Positions 6,284 to 6,684 of a DNA stretch of 6,684 nt are shown here, piece by piece. The stretch is from NCBI GenBank assembly GCA_013213985.1, contig JABSSP010000083.1, forward strand, positions 1 to 6,684. Reading direction: 5' to 3'. The notes under the pieces are model-generated. The model saw only the letters and a program-made list of their open reading frames with translations, did no database searches and had not been told where the DNA came from. Made by a program: the position numbers and the translations under genes. Source of the DNA: Candidatus Babelota bacterium. Its GTDB lineage: Bacteria; Babelota; Babeliae; Babelales; Vermiphilaceae. The first letter of the stretch is position 1; every line of letters begins with the position of its first letter.

Positions 6284-6312
6284 AGTATAAACCAAAAATC
6301 GATTATTGAGAA
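6284..6312 (-). promoter_or_regulatory. Candidate promoter for the rplI-dnaB-ruvC operon
   Basis: On the minus strand, TTCTCA (6312-6307, four of six) is followed after exactly 17 bp by TATACT (6289-6284, five of six). Initiation near 6278 would give a leader of about 32 nt with the rplI ribosome binding site. The -35 box overlaps the last codons of the lnt-like gene. Confidence 0.5.
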
Positions 6313-6684
6313 CATGGCTGTACATAACCAGAGCGGTTAATCCAGTATCCCCCTGTATGGGATATGTAAAGAATTGGCTGTCGTGACTGACAAGCCACAA
6401 ATCGAGCATACAAAAACATGAGATTTTTCATATATCTGTAGAAAGACCAACTATCGTTTACCAGAAGTAATACGGTAATTCCTTCAGGTAAGGACGCACG
6501 ATTTCCACAATAAAAGTCAAAACAAATCAAGGGAAAAAAAATAAGATCAGGGGCTATTTCAACCCAATCACAGTGATCGACTCCATTAGAAACAAAAGCA
6601 TTGGGTTCCTTTAAGAAAAGATTTTTTGCCCACGTATTATTAAAGATATTGAAAGGAATGTATTCAATAAAATGGAATAAAAGA
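6303..6684 (-). CDS. lnt: Apolipoprotein N-acyltransferase-like protein (Lnt), C-terminal part, 5' end outside window
   Basis: The frame is open from the right edge of the window to TAA at 6303, giving 126 residues. Lnt is an inner-membrane enzyme that adds the third acyl chain to lipoproteins through a periplasmic nitrilase-type domain. Landmarks appear in order: EYIPF near the start, matching the VPFGEYVPF block with the glutamate E343 of E. coli; PLICFD about 47 residues later, holding the nucleophilic cysteine; LLLVNDSW; and ARFVACQSRQPILYISHTGGYW, matching the conserved A-R-x-x-A-x-E-x-x-R-P region with its N/H-T-G. The cysteine is followed by FD where E. coli has YE. Only about 72 residues follow the cysteine, against about 125 in E. 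coli. The final transmembrane helix is therefore missing, and I see no continuation in another frame. The gene ends 56 bp before rplI. It might instead be a divergent nitrilase-family relative. Confidence 0.78.
   Translation of the reverse strand, partial: LLFHFIEYIPFNIFNNTWAKNLFLKEPNAFVSNGVDHCDWVEIAPDLIFFPLICFDFYCGNRASLPEGITVLLLVNDSWSFYRYMKNLMFLYARFVACQSRQPILYISHTGGYWINRSGYVQPCSQ

Noticed and set aside
6227..6409. Minus-strand 60-codon frame across the lnt-rplI junction
   Set aside because: It overlaps the lnt-like frame and the start of rplI, both far better supported, and has no recognisable motif.
1..6684. CRISPR array, insertion sequence, toxin-antitoxin pair, intein in dnaB, or other mobile or defence system
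   Set aside because: No regular repeat-spacer series, transposase motif, terminal inverted repeats, paired small toxin-like ORFs or insertion at the DnaB P-loop was found.

Overview
The window looks like chromosomal DNA from a low-GC bacterium. The evidence is an AT-rich base composition, standard bacterial start and stop signals, and housekeeping genes for DNA replication, recombination, ribosome assembly and lipoprotein maturation. TAA, TGA and TAG all end genes here, which fits the ordinary bacterial code. An Lnt-type lipoprotein acyltransferase and two signal-peptide proteins suggest a Gram-negative-type envelope. The split housekeeping clusters and unrecognised small secreted proteins would suit a reduced, host-associated lineage such as Dependentiae (TM6). 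That placement is a guess and no marker in the window proves it.

Left part (1-3050, plus strand). The window opens inside the 3' end of recF, a recombination mediator ATPase. Next comes a gap holding a consensus-like promoter about 85 bp upstream of a very strong intrinsic terminator. Together they could make a small RNA of about 120 nt. A second promoter, overlapping the terminator's T-tract, leads to a 411-residue secreted protein of unknown function. A gene-free, very AT-rich stretch of nearly 600 bp follows. Then comes a small secreted-protein gene with its own promoter and ribosome binding site, interrupted at codon 38 by an in-frame TAA. The reading frame continues intact for 88 more codons beyond that stop.

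Right part (3177-6684, minus strand). From right to left the order is: 3' part of an apolipoprotein N-acyltransferase gene (lnt), rplI (ribosomal protein L9), dnaB (replicative helicase), ruvC (Holliday junction resolvase), a doubtful small ORF, and an unrecognised 155-residue protein. Spacing between rplI, dnaB and ruvC is 20 and 40 bp, which suggests one transcript. It probably starts at a promoter just upstream of rplI, overlapping the end of lnt. The 155-residue gene also has a candidate promoter of its own.

The two halves converge on a long hairpin at 3115-3157 with A's on one side and T's on the other, which can terminate transcription from both directions. No CRISPR array, tRNA, rRNA, insertion sequence or defence system was seen. 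The points most worth a second look are the interrupted secreted gene, the candidate small RNA after recF, and the Lnt-like protein that stops short of the usual C-terminal membrane helix.
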